NCBI GenBank assembly: GCA_032821775.1
Contig: JAVLRN010000003.1
Coordinates: forward strand, 2,294,001 to 2,358,000
Reading direction: 5' to 3'
Length of the DNA: 64,000 nt
Source: Sanguinoderma infundibulare
Lineage: Eukaryota > Basidiomycota > Agaricomycetes > Polyporales > Polyporaceae
The position numbers and the translations under genes were made by a program. The notes beneath the pieces are model-generated. The model saw nothing but the letters and a program-made list of their open reading frames with translations, had not been told where the DNA came from and did not search any database. Positions within the stretch are counted from its first letter, which is position 1. Each line of letters begins with the position of its first letter. Positions 11,245 to 23,462 of this stretch are shown here, piece after piece.

Positions 11245-13175
11245 CTAAGGAATGGCGCTGAGGTCGAACTGGTCAAAGAGCGCGTCGTCATCCAGAGCCG
11301 CATCGTACTCGTCAGGTTCAGAAATCTCCGCTTTAAGTTTCTTGGAGGGGCGCCCCTCCGAGTGATCCGGCACACCCTCCGAGTCTTCCTCTTCCGGAGA
11401 CTCGACTATGACGATGCTATCGACCGAAGGGGGTCCGACCTTGGCCGGACCATCCGACTCCGCATCCTCGCTGCTGCGAACCTTGCGCAGGCCTAAGATC
11501 GTCGAGCAGCGCACCTCTCCCCGCTGGCCCCACCCGTCCGCTTCTGGTCGGAACTCAGCGTAGAGAGCGAACCCTTTCTCGTTCAGCTCTTTGGGGGCGT
11601 AGCTCTCCGCCAGCAGTCGGAGGGCACCCACGATGCTCGGTGCGGTCTGCCGTAAGGCCCTGGTGACGTAGGAGAAGGCGGCGATTGGTGGGACGGGGGC
11701 ATTGGCGGAGAGGGCGCGCCACTGGGAAGACGCGGTTTGGTAGAGCGGTCTGAAACGGGAAGGAGGGAAGCCAGAGCGGGAAGATAGTGCAGGAAGCGGG
11801 GAGATAGGGCAGGATATGGTGGGAGAGAAGGGGTAAAGTCAAGTCAGAGGGCCGACCGGTCGGGTTGGGGACGGGTTGGGATGGGAAAGGAAGAGGACGT
11901 GAGCCCGCGGCGATAGAGAGGACGAGGGAGGGGGATGGCGTTACGTACATTCTAGTTTGGACGACAGGGAAGGAAGCGCGTCCACGTTCATTTGGTGGCG
12001 CAATATCATGCGGGGAGGGCGAGGGCGCGTGAGCTCTACCCGTCCATATGCAAGGGCTAGGGACAGCTTGGGGAGAAACGCTGACCGTCTGCCCATGAGC
12101 TCCACATACGGCTGCGAGCCGGTGCGGCTGGCTTCGATGCCGTGCTGCTTGGCGGAGTCGTATATGCCCAGCGAGACGCCTTTCGTTATTGCGTTCATCT
12201 CCGTATATACCGAGGCTGGAATCCGATGTGGAGCAGAGGGGATGAGCGTCGTCGTCCGGTGCTCGCACCGCTCCGCACAGCCCTGGCGGGCTGTCCGTGC
12301 TCAAGGAGGAGAGGGCGCACCTATACTGAGAGCCTCCTCCCGCTGGAAGCCCATGCGCTCGGCGACGACGAACGCCCATGCCATCATAATTGGTGCACGG
12401 TTGATCACCGTGTACTTCGTCTTAATCGCCTGTGGGCAGACGGTCAGCCTCGTTCGTTCATTGGTTCATTGTGGACGGGAGGGCAGGTGGTCCCCCACCG
12501 CCTGGGGACAATGCCGCGGACATCCGCTGCACCCGGCACGCCTTCTCGACCGTTAGACGTCGAGGGTCCACTTGCCCCTGCGGAGGGGCGCACACCTCCT
12601 CGTCAAGTATCTCATCAAACTCCAGGCTTCCGTACGAGTCGCCTTCTTCGGGAGGCCGGTCAGGGAGCAGCTCGTTGAGGTCGTCGTCCCGCTTGCGCTT
12701 CTTTCGAGACGGCTTTGTCTGCAAAAGGGAAGCGTGGCACTCCATGAATTTATGTAACACGGTGCGGAGAGGGGACGGGCGGACGTACGTCGGCCTTCTT
12801 GGGGCTCGCCTGGCTCGTCGAGGGCACGTTGTTCCGCGAGCCACCGCTCCTGGCGCCGCTGGCGGACTTGTGCTTGTAGCCCGCTTTGCGGACCGCCGCG
12901 AGGACGAGCTTCCGGACGTCCTTCTCGTCCACGCCGGCGGACTGGAGCGAAAAATCGGAGAGCTCGCCGAGCTGCTCGGGAGTGTTGTGCGTCTTGTATC
13001 TAATGAATCGTGAGCGTGCCGTCATCACACGCTGGGCAAGGGCAACTGACATTTTGCCCGCTACCGCCATGGCTTTGGATGGCGGGATGTTGTTGCTTGT
13101 CAGCATCTTGAGGAACGCTGGTAACGGTATCTTCGACGACGACGACGACGACGACGACGACGCCGCATCGGCCAT
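11245..13175 (-). CDS. Conserved fungal protein of unknown function
   Basis: Six exons: 13175-13051, 12999-12789, 12718-12596, 12429-12321, 12215-12086, 11749-11245; 400 residues, all phases consistent. The N-terminus has nine serines from a (GAC)9 repeat, then a helical region (IPLPAFLKMLTSNNIPPSKA). A basic patch PSRKKRKRDDD near residue 113 could be a nuclear localisation signal. The centre is strongly protein-like and looks conserved: TKYTVINRAPIMMAWAFVVA, ERMGFQREEALSIASVYTEM, SQPYVELMGRRPLYQ and GALRLLAESYAPKELNEKGF. The tail is very acidic (ESPEEEDSEG, EYDAALDDDALFDQFDLS). I do not recognise a named domain. Its introns at 12430-12595 (166 nt), 12216-12320 (105 nt) and 11750-12085 (336 nt) are much longer than its neighbours', so an extra small exon in one of them is possible. 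It is divergent from the AP-1 sigma gene. Confidence 0.75.
13135..13161. repeat. (GAC)9 microsatellite encoding poly-Ser
   Basis: Nine GAC triplets on the plus strand, read as TCG serine codons on the minus strand at residues about 6-14 of the 400-residue unknown protein. Confidence 0.9.
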
Positions 13176-13442
13176 GGTTACCGCACGGGTGTTGTACGTC
13201 TACGTTTAGCGAGCAGATGTCGCCGAAAGGATCTGCGCTGGCCTTTGTGAACAAGCTCGTGGAAGATATACCTGTCCCTCGGGCGACGGGAAAGGCTGCG
13301 GAGATGCGTCATAGGCGCCGCTCCCGATCGCTTCTTGCCGATGTTCCGAAATGGCAATCAACGCCTCTGCTGATCGGAGTCGGTCCTCTGTCCTCCCCAA
13401 CACCGCCGTCCCCCCGCCTCGAAGCCTGCCATCTATCTCACC

Positions 13443-14293
13443 ATGATAAACTACATGCTCCTCGTCTCTCGTCAAGGTGCGACCGCGTACTGAATCCGCA
13501 AAGTCCGCGTCTTGACCGCGAAAACGGACAGGGAAGGTCCGTCTGTCGAAATGGTACTCCACGATGTCCCAGAAGGCCAAGGCGAAGATCGTCAAGGACG
13601 TCACCCAGCTCGTGCTCGCCCGGCGCACGCGCATGTGCAACTTCCTCGAGTACAAGGGTGCGTCCTCTCTCCGTGTGAATCCAGCGGGAGGGAACTTGTA
13701 ACTTATCCGTCCCTCGCCCCGTCCCCCCGCAGACACGAAGGTCGTGTACAGGCGGTACGCGTCGCTGTTCTTCGTCTGCGGCATCAGCGGGGGCGACAAC
13801 GAGCTGGCCGTGCTCGAGGTCATCCACCGATACGTCGAGGTCCTCGACCGGTATTTCGGAAACGTGAGTGGCCTCTGTCTCTCTCCTGTGGCATGGAGCG
13901 CTGATGACTAGGTTTGCGTGCAGGTCTGCGAACTTGATCTGTGCGAAGGTTCCTCCTTGTAACACCGATTTCGCGTTGACTGAGAGTTGGACTGCTCCCA
14001 GGATCTTCAACTTCCAGAAGGCATATGCCGTAAGTCCATGTTTCGGTCGTGCCTGAAATCCGGTCTTGACTATCTTGTGCAGATTCTGGACGAGCTCATC
14101 ATCGCCGGCGAACTTCAAGAATCGTCCAAGAAGTCTGTCCTTCGAGTGGTCTGTCCCTTCCGTCTTTTATTATCAGCGGATCGGTCTTTTAAATGCATAC
14201 TTGAAGGTCACACAAGCAGATGGCATCGAGGAGCAAGAGAACAGCGAAGACACGATGGCAAGATTGGGAAGTCTCGGCTCACGAGGGCCATAG
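13443..14293 (+). CDS. APS1: AP-1 clathrin adaptor complex small (sigma) subunit
   Basis: Seven exons: 13443-13476, 13532-13657, 13733-13863, 13924-13940, 14002-14029, 14083-14148, 14207-14293; 162 residues. The sequence is almost textbook sigma adaptin: [95 protein letters not shown] and [14 protein letters not shown]. It matches the AP-1 (sigma-1) pattern rather than AP-2. It is a core subunit of the trans-Golgi/endosome clathrin adaptor and helps recognise dileucine sorting signals with gamma adaptin. Exon 4 is only 17 nt and exon 5 only 28 nt. The last intron (14149-14206) uses a GTCTGT donor, supported by phase and the [10 protein letters not shown] join. Confidence 0.95.
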
Positions 14294-14481
14294 ACGATGC
14301 ATTCCGTTCCTAACGATATCGCTTGTACATGTACCTAGTGTTACATATGGTAATAAAGTCCGGATGTTGTGTTCTATTACACGAGACGAGTGCGGGGGTA
14401 TCTCTGAGTTGCAGTGAACAGGTAGGACAGCGAATGAAGGTATCCAGGGATGTGCAGGTACAAAGCGAAAAGAAACAAGGA

Positions 14482-16415
14482 TCACGCCATAGAATCTGAG
14501 GTGTTTTGAGCCGGAGGAGGATCCGTCTTGGGCTTGGGCTTGGGTCCGTTCAAGACGTGCCACCGAACGAGGTTCAAAGTCGCGACCGAATCTTCAATAG
14601 AGCTGTGTCCGGCCGCACCCGCCGCTTGGATCGTCTGGCCGAGGAATTCCTTGGCACTGTCTACAGGTCAGCCTTACCTACAATCATACGATCGTAGGGG
14701 AAGGACACTTACAGTGCCCTTAAGGCGCGTCGGTACGGGTGGCCAGCTGTATGCGGGAAGAGTACCACGGTGTCGACGCAACGATGGTGGATCATGCGCA
14801 ACGTCTTCAGGTCATTGTCCAGCGCATGTCCAATGATGATTGTTTCCGAGTTAATGATGGCGTCCAGGGATCTGCGGACAGAAGCGAGAGACATGACCGC
14901 GGTAGCATGATTTTCCGCAGTTATTCCAGAGAAGCGGGTGTTGAAGTCTCTGGTGCTCAATCGTCAGCGGGGATTGGTGCGCAGGGCGAAGAGAAGGGTC
15001 GACGTACATGACCTCCACGCCCTCGTCCATGCGAACGAGCTCATCGAGTACTTCTTCGCCGGTGACATCGACCACGGAAACTCGCGCGACGCGCATACCG
15101 CCAGTTGTGTAGATCATCTCGCAGTCTAGAGCCACAATGTCCAGGGCAGAGTCGCCAGATCCGGATGGGGAACGGCTGTGAGTAAAAGCATGTCGCCTGT
15201 GCAGGACCTCCGGATCCGATTCATAGAAGACATGGGCCCCGACTTCGCAGCCCTCTTCGTCTGCTGTTCTTGAGCAACAGGTGTATACGCGCCTCTTCTC
15301 CCCTGTGCACGGCGGCCGGGATCAGGCGGATGGAGAATTGAGGGTAGAGCGTACACGTACCGTTCACCTTGGATGAGAAGGCTTTCCCCCAATGATACCT
15401 ACAGCGGCCTGCCTCCTCGCGCCTCTTGACGACGAACTTCTCGGAACAGCGGTCGCAGGTCTTGATAGAGCCTTCCTCGTGCGATTGGTCCCCTCCTGGA
15501 CCATGGGGTATGTCTACAATGTAGCTCCACTTCCTGAGATCGTCGGTCGATAAGACATAGGGATCGAGCTGGGAGGCGGTGAGACGTAATGAAGCGACTT
15601 TCTTGCGGATTTCCTCCCGTGCTTGGACGTCGGATTCGGTGCCCACAGATGGATGAGAAGCGGAGTCGGGTTTTTGCCGCTTCTTGAGGGTCGCTATAGA
15701 GGATATTACGGCCTTTGAAAAGACTAGCAGTTAACGATCACATTGGGGACGTTGACGTTACGGCATACATTACGATAAGTTAATTTGTTGGACTTTGCGT
15801 ACACTTCTTGCTCTTGCTTGAGGGCGTGCTCGGAGGCAAGGGTGGGGTTCGTGGGGAGGATTGATTCGTAGAGGATAACGAAGTGGTCGTACAAGGATTT
15901 TAACATGGCCTGGATGGAGATCAGGGCGAGTGGAAGAGAGGGAATCAAGAAGAAAAACTTGCTTGGCGGACGGGTAAAGCAACTTGTGATTGTGCCGGGG
16001 TGACCTTGAGCACGGGCACGCCAGTCTGGGACGAAGTTTGGCGGATAAACGCAAGAGGTGGTAAGAAGAAGGGACTGACCGAAGGCGAATGTACACCAGC
16101 AGGCACGGCGACAGGGCGCTGGGGTGTGCCTGTCCTTAAGAACTTGGTTGGAGGTTCGCTGGTTGGATTTCCATTGGTGGATCCTGTTGCCCGCAATGGG
16201 GAGCTGATAGAACGCTTGGCCGGAATGGAGGGAGAGGATGGTGATACGAGATCGGGCTTTGGCCCGCTGGGGGAGGACCTGGGGACATCGACGGGGACGG
16301 CGGTGACGGGAAACTGAGTGAGGTCGGGGCGATGGCTGAAGAGGCAGTTGGGCCGTGTACAGTGTTGTTTCTCGGGGCAAGGGAGTGTTTGGAACAAGCC
16401 AAGGGTGGAAAACAT
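14482..16415 (-). CDS. REX3-like RNA exonuclease with N-terminal CCCH zinc finger
   Basis: Six exons: 16415-15963, 15909-15769, 15712-15361, 15302-15008, 14949-14713, 14656-14482; 550 residues. A CCCH zinc finger (CPEKQHCTRPNCLFSH, spacing C-x5-C-x4-C-x3-H) sits at residues about 13-28, followed by a Pro/Ser-rich linker. A second Cys pair region (TCDRCSEKFVVKRREEAGRC then YHWGK) precedes the nuclease. The DEDDh exonuclease motifs are all present: IVALDCEMIYT near residue 375, IIGHALDNDLKTLRMIH, and HSSIEDSVATLNL (His-x4-Asp). This matches REX3/REX1-type 3'-5' exonucleases that trim snRNA, RNase MRP RNA and other stable RNAs. The intron 15910-15962 starts with GC (CAA|GCAAGT). The gene is divergent from ceramide synthase. 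Confidence 0.88.
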
Positions 16416-16842
16416 TGGTTATGTTCGGTCCGACGGAACCAGGACTCCGAGAGACAGTGGACCTGGCTTTGTCAAGATGCCGAGCGTTCCGTTGCGTGGA
16501 CTATAGCCGGCACGACGTGATGAAGCAGCAAGAACAGAGGAGAGAGGACGCGCACGGAAGGTGATGGCCTCGGACTCGGGGTGGATCCAGAGTGAGGCCC
16601 GTGGCCTGTCACGTTGTCACGTCCCACTAGGCGCGGAATGGCTTGGCACGGGAATTTGATGGGGGCGTCTGGGAGGAGTAGATGTGAGGGCGGGATTGGC
16701 ACGCTTTTGCACGCTGTCCGCTGCTGTGGCCTGTCCGCCGGCCAGTGACTTACCCGTTCCTCGCCGTATCTCTCGGCCCCAGCGCGTCCTCTTCCTCTCA
16801 TATATCCACCTCCCCGATCCTCCCGCCTCCTCCCGCCATCCA
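16416..16842. promoter_or_regulatory. Bidirectional intergenic region, REX3-like / ceramide synthase
   Basis: A 427-bp head-to-head gap containing both promoters by position. A TATA-like CATATAT lies at about 16799, just 45 bp before the ceramide synthase ATG. No other motif stood out. Confidence 0.4.
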
Positions 16843-18686
16843 ATGCCACCGGAAATCAGGAAGAGGCCCCCGCCGCCCATACGCACTTTCACCGACAGGA
16901 TAGAGTGGGTTGCTGCTAACTTGACGCGCCCCGTCTTTGCAAATTGACGCGGCACCCATAGGAATGATCCCTCCCACCACCTAGCAGGTCCTTTCCGGCC
17001 CCAAACGTGAGTGCCTTCTTGTCCTAAACGTATTTTATACTCACCCCTCGATCCGCTTTAGCCCTCTCGGCCACGACTCAGCACCGTCCTCGCCAGTAAC
17101 CCCCGCTTGGATTAACGGCCACCCCGCCATTTCCCCCTGGTCAACCCAGTCCCGCGGCTTCTGGGCCGACATAAAGTCTCTCAGATGGGTCATTGTCCCC
17201 AGTACGTCCCCTTCATCTTTGCACGTTCGGGACAGTCAAGAATAATTCAACGAAAGCTTCGTCTCTCAAGATACTTTTGATCTTCGTCGTCCTTTGGGCC
17301 AACTGGGAGTTGCTTTCCCCATACGTCGCCAACCATGTCCCAAACCCCTTCGCTTCTCTCCTCTTCATCTCTCACCGGATACCTTCTTCCTCCGTCCACG
17401 ACCCACGCTACGGGAAAGGCTACCTCGACCTCGCCTTCATTGCATACTACATCGTCTTTTGGTCTTTCGTCCGCCAGTCCATCACCATCTACATTTGCCG
17501 CCCAATAGGACGCTGGTTCGGAATCAAGAAGGAGGCAAAGTTGGACCGTTTCGGTGAACAAGGTTATGCCATGATTTATTTCGCCTTCACCGCTTCTTGG
17601 GGCATAGTGCGTCTCTTTTAACACGCTCGTCCCCGTTCTCTCGTCTGATCTCGACTCCGAAAGCGTATCATGTCTCAATTACCAACATGGTGGTACAACA
17701 CCAAGTACTTCTGGATCGGTCCGTACCTCAACCTTTGCTCTCCAGCCGAATCATATTTCCCTGAACCCCCGTGATTGCAGACTACCCTCACTGGGAAATG
17801 AAGCCAGAGCTAAAGGCATACTACCTCATGCAAGCCGCCTACTGGTGCCAACAACTCATCGTCCTCCTGCTTGGGCTCGAGAAGCCCCGTAAGGACTATT
17901 ACGAGCTCGTAGCCCACCACTTTGTCACCCTCTGGCTTGTCGGGTGAGTTGCCGTGCCTCACGACCCGGTCGCCACAGTCCTCATCCGTCATTCGCCCGC
18001 AGATGGAGCTACCTCATCAACCTCACCCTCATCGGCAACGCCGTGTACCTCAGCATGGACCTTCCGGACTCTCTCCTCGGCGTCCGTCCATCCATTCTTC
18101 CCCGACACGCGTTCGCTGCTGACATTTCTGCAGTTTTCCAAGCTTTTGAACTACATCCAGTGGGACAGGACGAAGATGTCGGTGTTCGCGTTCTTCCTTT
18201 GTGTGTGGAGGTGCGTATCTGACCAGCGCGATCATGTCTCTGCGCCCGTTCGCTTAAACTTGCCTTCGTGACCGACAGCTACTTCCGCCACTGGCTCAAC
18301 TGGGTCATTTTGTACTCGGTGTGGTTCGAGTTTGACCTCATACCGTGCGTGCTTTACGCCCGTATACATACCCTGCTGTATCTGACACTTCCTACACAGC
18401 GAGAGTTCCAAGCGGTGGTCTCCCGAAGATGGTGTCTGGCTGGTGTGGTGGATGAAATACCAAGTGTTTGCGCCTCTGGTGCTGCTCCAGTGTCTCAACC
18501 TCTTCTGGTACTTTTTCATCTGGCGGATTGCCATCCGGTACGTATCGTGTAGCACAGGATGGTCTGTTCTCAAGCTGACGAGCGCGATCGCCCAGGGGGA
18601 TAAGGGACATCGGCGTGACGGATGATCGGTCAGACGACGAAGACGACGGTGAGGATGACGGCGATGACGACGAAAAGGATGACTAG
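16843..18686 (+). CDS. LAC1: Ceramide synthase (LAG1/LAC1 family)
   Basis: Eleven exons: 16843-16904, 16962-17006, 17062-17201, 17257-17606, 17664-17718, 17781-17943, 18003-18081, 18134-18210, 18279-18344, 18400-18537, 18596-18686; 421 residues. The Lag1 motif is clear at about residue 263: [20 protein letters not shown] with the following SMDLPD aspartates. Several hydrophobic helices ([51 protein letters not shown]) make it a polytopic ER membrane protein. It N-acylates sphingoid bases with long-chain acyl-CoA. The C-terminus is an acidic tail ([20 protein letters not shown]), as in several fungal homologues. The first two introns were set by phase; the start ATG at 16843 is the only one giving a continuous frame. 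Confidence 0.92.
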
Positions 18687-18956
18687 AGATGTCGTCACGC
18701 TGCGACGGGAGGCGAGATATAGACGGAACAAAATGGTGCCGTACATTGTGTTACTTAACCTCGCGAGTCGAGCGTTGTTGCATTCTTCAATTGCTCCGAA
18801 ACAGGTTTCTAAACATCAGCTACAACAATGGATACACAAATATACGGATACAGACAGCAAGGATGGCGAGATCACCGAAGGCCGTACGTGACAAACGACT
18901 CCAGGTGCGAATAGAGACCGTCGTACGGATACGCACACAGCTCTTGGAGCAACAGA

Positions 18957-20679
18957 TCAGAACTCGTCATCGCTCATAGCGTCTTTCTCCTGCGCAACCT
19001 TGGTGCTGTTCGACGGGAAGCCGAAGATGCCCTCCATGTCGGACAGGTCCGAATCCTCTTCCCACTCTGCGAATTTGACCTCCGGCTTGCCCTCGACGGT
19101 ACAATTCGGCCAGAGTTTCTCGCGTTGCTCGTCCACTGGGTCGCCCGACGCCATCAAGATCATCGCCTCCAACGTGTACTTTGACGAACGGACAGTCAAC
19201 GGTTGGCCGGTCGCGTGAATGGAATGGAGGGAAGAGACTCACGTAGGCATCGTTACCGCCGTTGTGGAGGAAGCTGGTCTCGATCTTGAGGTGTTTGCAG
19301 ACGCGGTCCAGGGACCGTGTGTTGTTGGAAGAGTTTCCTTCAAGGGCCGCAAAGAGGTCGGTGGTGTCGACCACGTAGATTTCGCCCGTTGCGGGGTTGT
19401 CAGGGAGGACGTGTTCGACACGCTCGATGGCGTTGACCCCATCGGACTTCAGGTATCTATTCGTGCGCCGAAAGAGATTAGCTTGTGTCACGAACGAGAA
19501 GGGGCACAAGATGCCGACTTGAGATCCCCGCTGCTGTCGTGGAACACGAGGAAGAGAGGGCCCGCCTTGCGGTACTTCTCGACGAGCTCGCATATGCGGT
19601 CTTTGAACTCATGCTTGCTCACGTCGACGCTCTTTCCAAAGTTGTAATACTGGAAGAATCGGTGAGTCGTCCGACAGTCCTCAACCATGCTGACAGTGGA
19701 AACGTCATGGCACGCACGTCCTTGTGATTCGGCACGTAGGTTTGGGTGTACCCACGGCGCTCCTTGACGATGAGGTGCCCATGGTCCTTCTTCTGCTCGT
19801 CGCCCACCCATTGCACCAAGCTCCAGCCAAACTCCGTCAGCAGGGTGTGGTCCCTGTCCCAGGCCTCGAAGTCGATGGCGAGCCACGTGCCGAGCTTCGC
19901 CGACCAGAGCGTCCGCACGCGCTCGAACACCTGCCTGCGCGCGCCGAGGAGCGTGCTGGTGCCCTTGAGCCTCTTGTTGTTCTTGTCGATGTGCTGCGCG
20001 CCGCGAAGCATACAGTCAGTATCGCCGCATCCACCATCGCACGCGAGCGGGGGATGAGGATGAGGGTGCCGAAGGGCGCCGGGGCGCCTTCGGCGGGGAG
20101 GACGTTTGCGGGGGGCACGGTTTCGACGACGAGGACGTACTTTGATCGAGCGCTTGAGGACCGCCGCGTCGTTGTACACGTCCGGGGAGCAGTTGCGGAG
20201 GTCGCCGGGGCGGATGAGGTACTCGGAGGATGGGATCGGGATGGGCTTTGCGGTCTGCGCGGTCGCGTGCAGCCAGTAGCGCATGTACTCGATCTGGGCG
20301 GACGAGAAGAGGAGGCGCATCTCGCCGTTCTCAAACGTCCCTGAAGGTTGCGATCCCGAATGTAAACGCTTCGTGTGACGGTAGCAGTCCCGAGCGGACC
20401 CACCGAGATAAAGCTCGATCCCGTTCACGCCGGGCTTTCGGAGAGGATGATCGGGGTGCACCAGGGCATTGTACGCGATGAGAGCTTTGAGCGCGCCCAC
20501 GTCGTCCTGGTTGGGGAGCGCCTGGTGCCTGTGAGGCCTTTCAGAGAGAGCTTTGCGACGACAGTGGCACGGAGCGCGTACCATTCAAAGAATATGTCTG
20601 TGAATCTGTAGTAGCCGGTAGTCCCAGAGCCCGAAGCTAGCATCGGGTTCGGTCCGCTGGCTCGGGTGTCAAACGGCAT
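18957..20679 (-). CDS. Gfd2/YDR514C-like protein with DEDDh exonuclease fold
   Basis: Proposed exons: 20679-20582, 20528-20404, 20340-20180, 20139-20035, 19993-19718, 19649-19519, 19456-19243, 19178-18957; 443 residues. The C-terminal half has all DEDDh signature residues: TWLAIDFEAWD (Asp, Glu), FLVFHDSSGDLKYL (Asp) and FLHNGGNDAYYTLEAM (His-x4-Asp). That layout matches the Gfd2/YDR514C-like C-terminal domain, an RNase H-like fold found in fungi; activity and target are not established here. The tail is acidic (EEDSDLSDMEG). The splicing between 19994 and 20180 is uncertain: either two ~40-nt introns (20140-20179 and 19994-20034), which keep a very protein-like YVLVVETVPPANVLPAE exon, or one 147-nt intron (19994-20140). 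Start chosen at 20679 because it precedes the conserved YYRFTDIFFEW. Confidence 0.72.
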
Positions 20680-21640
20680 CTCGACGACACTTGCAGGAGA
20701 GGGGGATAATGGTGGAAGGGGGCAAAGAGGACGACTACCGCAGCTACCGAGAGAGTGGCGGGTCTATTGGACGCGGGGTCGTGACACGCGTACGCCGTGC
20801 TTGCCCTCGGTCCGGCCGCGCCGCTTGCGCCCACGCGTTAGCCATCCCTGGCCCAACGCGTCGTGACTTGACCTCTCCCCTGAAGAGTCCGTGCATGTAT
20901 ACTTGCCGCGCACCCTCTGCGCACCAGCTACTACCTGCACTTTGGGATCTTTCTAGCGCTCTCTCTCTATCCCGGACCGCCGGCTGGACGGTTTTTTATT
21001 TTTTTAAGCGCGGGCGGGCGGTTGGATGCTATCGAAGAAGACCGCCGGATCGCGTTCTTCTCTGTTGTAAGTGTCGCTGTATCCATGCGACCCGGGCTAT
21101 CCTGATCATCATCATTGTTTAAGTTTGTTCCGAGCCAGGGAAGACGAACATCCACATCTTGGGATCGCTTCGCCGGACGCCCACCCCCGTCCATCCCAAC
21201 GCGCATACCCGAACACCCACGGGTCTTCAAAAACATCAGCTCTCCTGATTCTGGAGAGGCCATCGAATATGTTCTCTGGTGTGGTGTAGCCAACATGATG
21301 GACAGCACGAGGAAGGTCAATCACTCTCGACCCGCTCAGCGAACGTGACTTGCTCTGCAGATGAAATCAGTTCCTGACGGCACTTGAACATCGTATCCCA
21401 ACGTGTGAAGTCTCTCACACTATTCAACGAAGCCTCAAAACTTCTATTCATGGAACCTGCTGAAACGCTTGGACACGCGCGGTTTATTCCTGTGAGTAGA
21501 AAATTCAAAGTTCGTCGTCTTTCCATTCTCTTCGGTCTCCCTCACTTCACGGTTTGTTTTACAACGACCCCTCTAAAAGTGTCGCACAACGCGACGGACA
21601 TTGTCGAACGTGATGCTTGCGACACGCCGACGGCGGTTTA
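20680..21640. other. Intergenic region upstream of the Gfd2-like gene
   Basis: About 960 bp with several unsupported open frames on both strands but no recognisable protein. It includes the Gfd2-like promoter. A weak H3-like stretch (LFNEASKLLFMEP, about 21421-21460) may belong to the H3-like fragment that follows, but I cannot confirm it. Confidence 0.4.
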
Positions 21641-21910
21641 GACCGGTAATCCCCAGAGCTGCATTCGACTAACTAGTGAGTAGCGAGCACTGAGCCTTCT
21701 GGTTGCATTGACTAACTCTGACTGTAAACCTTCTACACAGGTACGAGAGATTGCGACAGCAACCGATACGAATGACCGTGGGGATCTCCCCCTACGATTG
21801 CAAGCGTGCGCTATCGACGCTATCCAGGAGGTCGCAGAGTTGTTTTTGATCCAGCTATTCGAGGACGCGTAAGTCGCCATCGACGTGGAGCTGTGAGGGT
21901 CTTCTAGCTA
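21641..21910 (+). pseudogene. Isolated histone H3-like exon (probable CENH3-derived fragment)
   Basis: Positions 21741-21868 encode an open exon, VREIATATDTNDRGDLPL then RLQACAIDAIQEV, AELFLIQLFEDA, flanked by a good acceptor (CTACACAG) and donor (GTAAGT). It aligns with the third coding exon of the CENH3 gene at 23170-23303 ([20 protein letters not shown] ... FLVHMFEDA), with a two-residue gap, and both exons start and end at the same phase. Just upstream, 21654-21680 resembles the end of the preceding CENH3 exon (AGCTGC...GTGAGT) but carries an in-frame stop. Downstream, CTATGCGGC at about 21903 resembles the NLCAIHAK region, also broken. No matching N-terminal exon was found, so it is probably a decayed duplicate. 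A divergent working gene is not fully excluded. Confidence 0.6.
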
Positions 21911-22573
21911 TGCGGCGGCCTAATCGTGAGTATATGTAGGCAGCTCTGCGCATATCATGCGGGGCGCCGCAGAGTCAGGGTGGCGGATATTCGGCTCGTC
22001 CGCAGGTTGAGGGGGTGGCGAACGGCCTCTTGAGGCCCCATACGATCGTTCACTGCAAAAAATGGCATCTTTGGCAACAACTGGTGCCAACCACATGTGC
22101 TTGCCACGACAACAGAACCCACCCATGGGGAGCTGCTGTATTAGGCTTCGCATGATCGTCCGCGTTGAGCTTGAGAACACTGGATTCTGCTCGTAATAGA
22201 TGTTGAGCGCAACGTTTGTGATGTAGAATAGTGCTCTGTATGTGTGGTAGATTATATAGCATCCTAACTCTGAGGCATTTTCAGCAGGCCGGGGCTCCAC
22301 TTAACCGTCCATACTACTATGACTTCCTTTCTGGGCGTACCATGCCCGGGCCCGATTGAATCTCAACCGCGTCGCGTAACGGGCGCCTACTCCGCTTTGA
22401 TTCGAACGCGTCTGCCAACGCGCGCTGAACGGTCCTCGGCACCTCTTCACTCTTGCGATACCCTGACGTCTCTGCCGCACGCCCGCCACCTCTCTCCTTC
22501 GTAATCTGCGACCCTTATAGCCCTAATCGCCACTCGTACTAGTTCAAGACTCTCCTTCAGACCCCACTCCTTA
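21911..22573. other. Region between H3-like fragment and CENH3
   Basis: About 660 bp. It contains the CENH3 promoter by position. A minus-strand open frame (22300-21920) has no recognisable similarity and poor codon character, so it is not called. Confidence 0.4.

Positions 22574-23462
<889 letters not shown>

Noticed and set aside
21920..22300. Minus-strand 126-residue open frame between the H3-like fragment and CENH3
   Set aside because: No recognisable domain, no splice context and poor codon character; treated as spacer.
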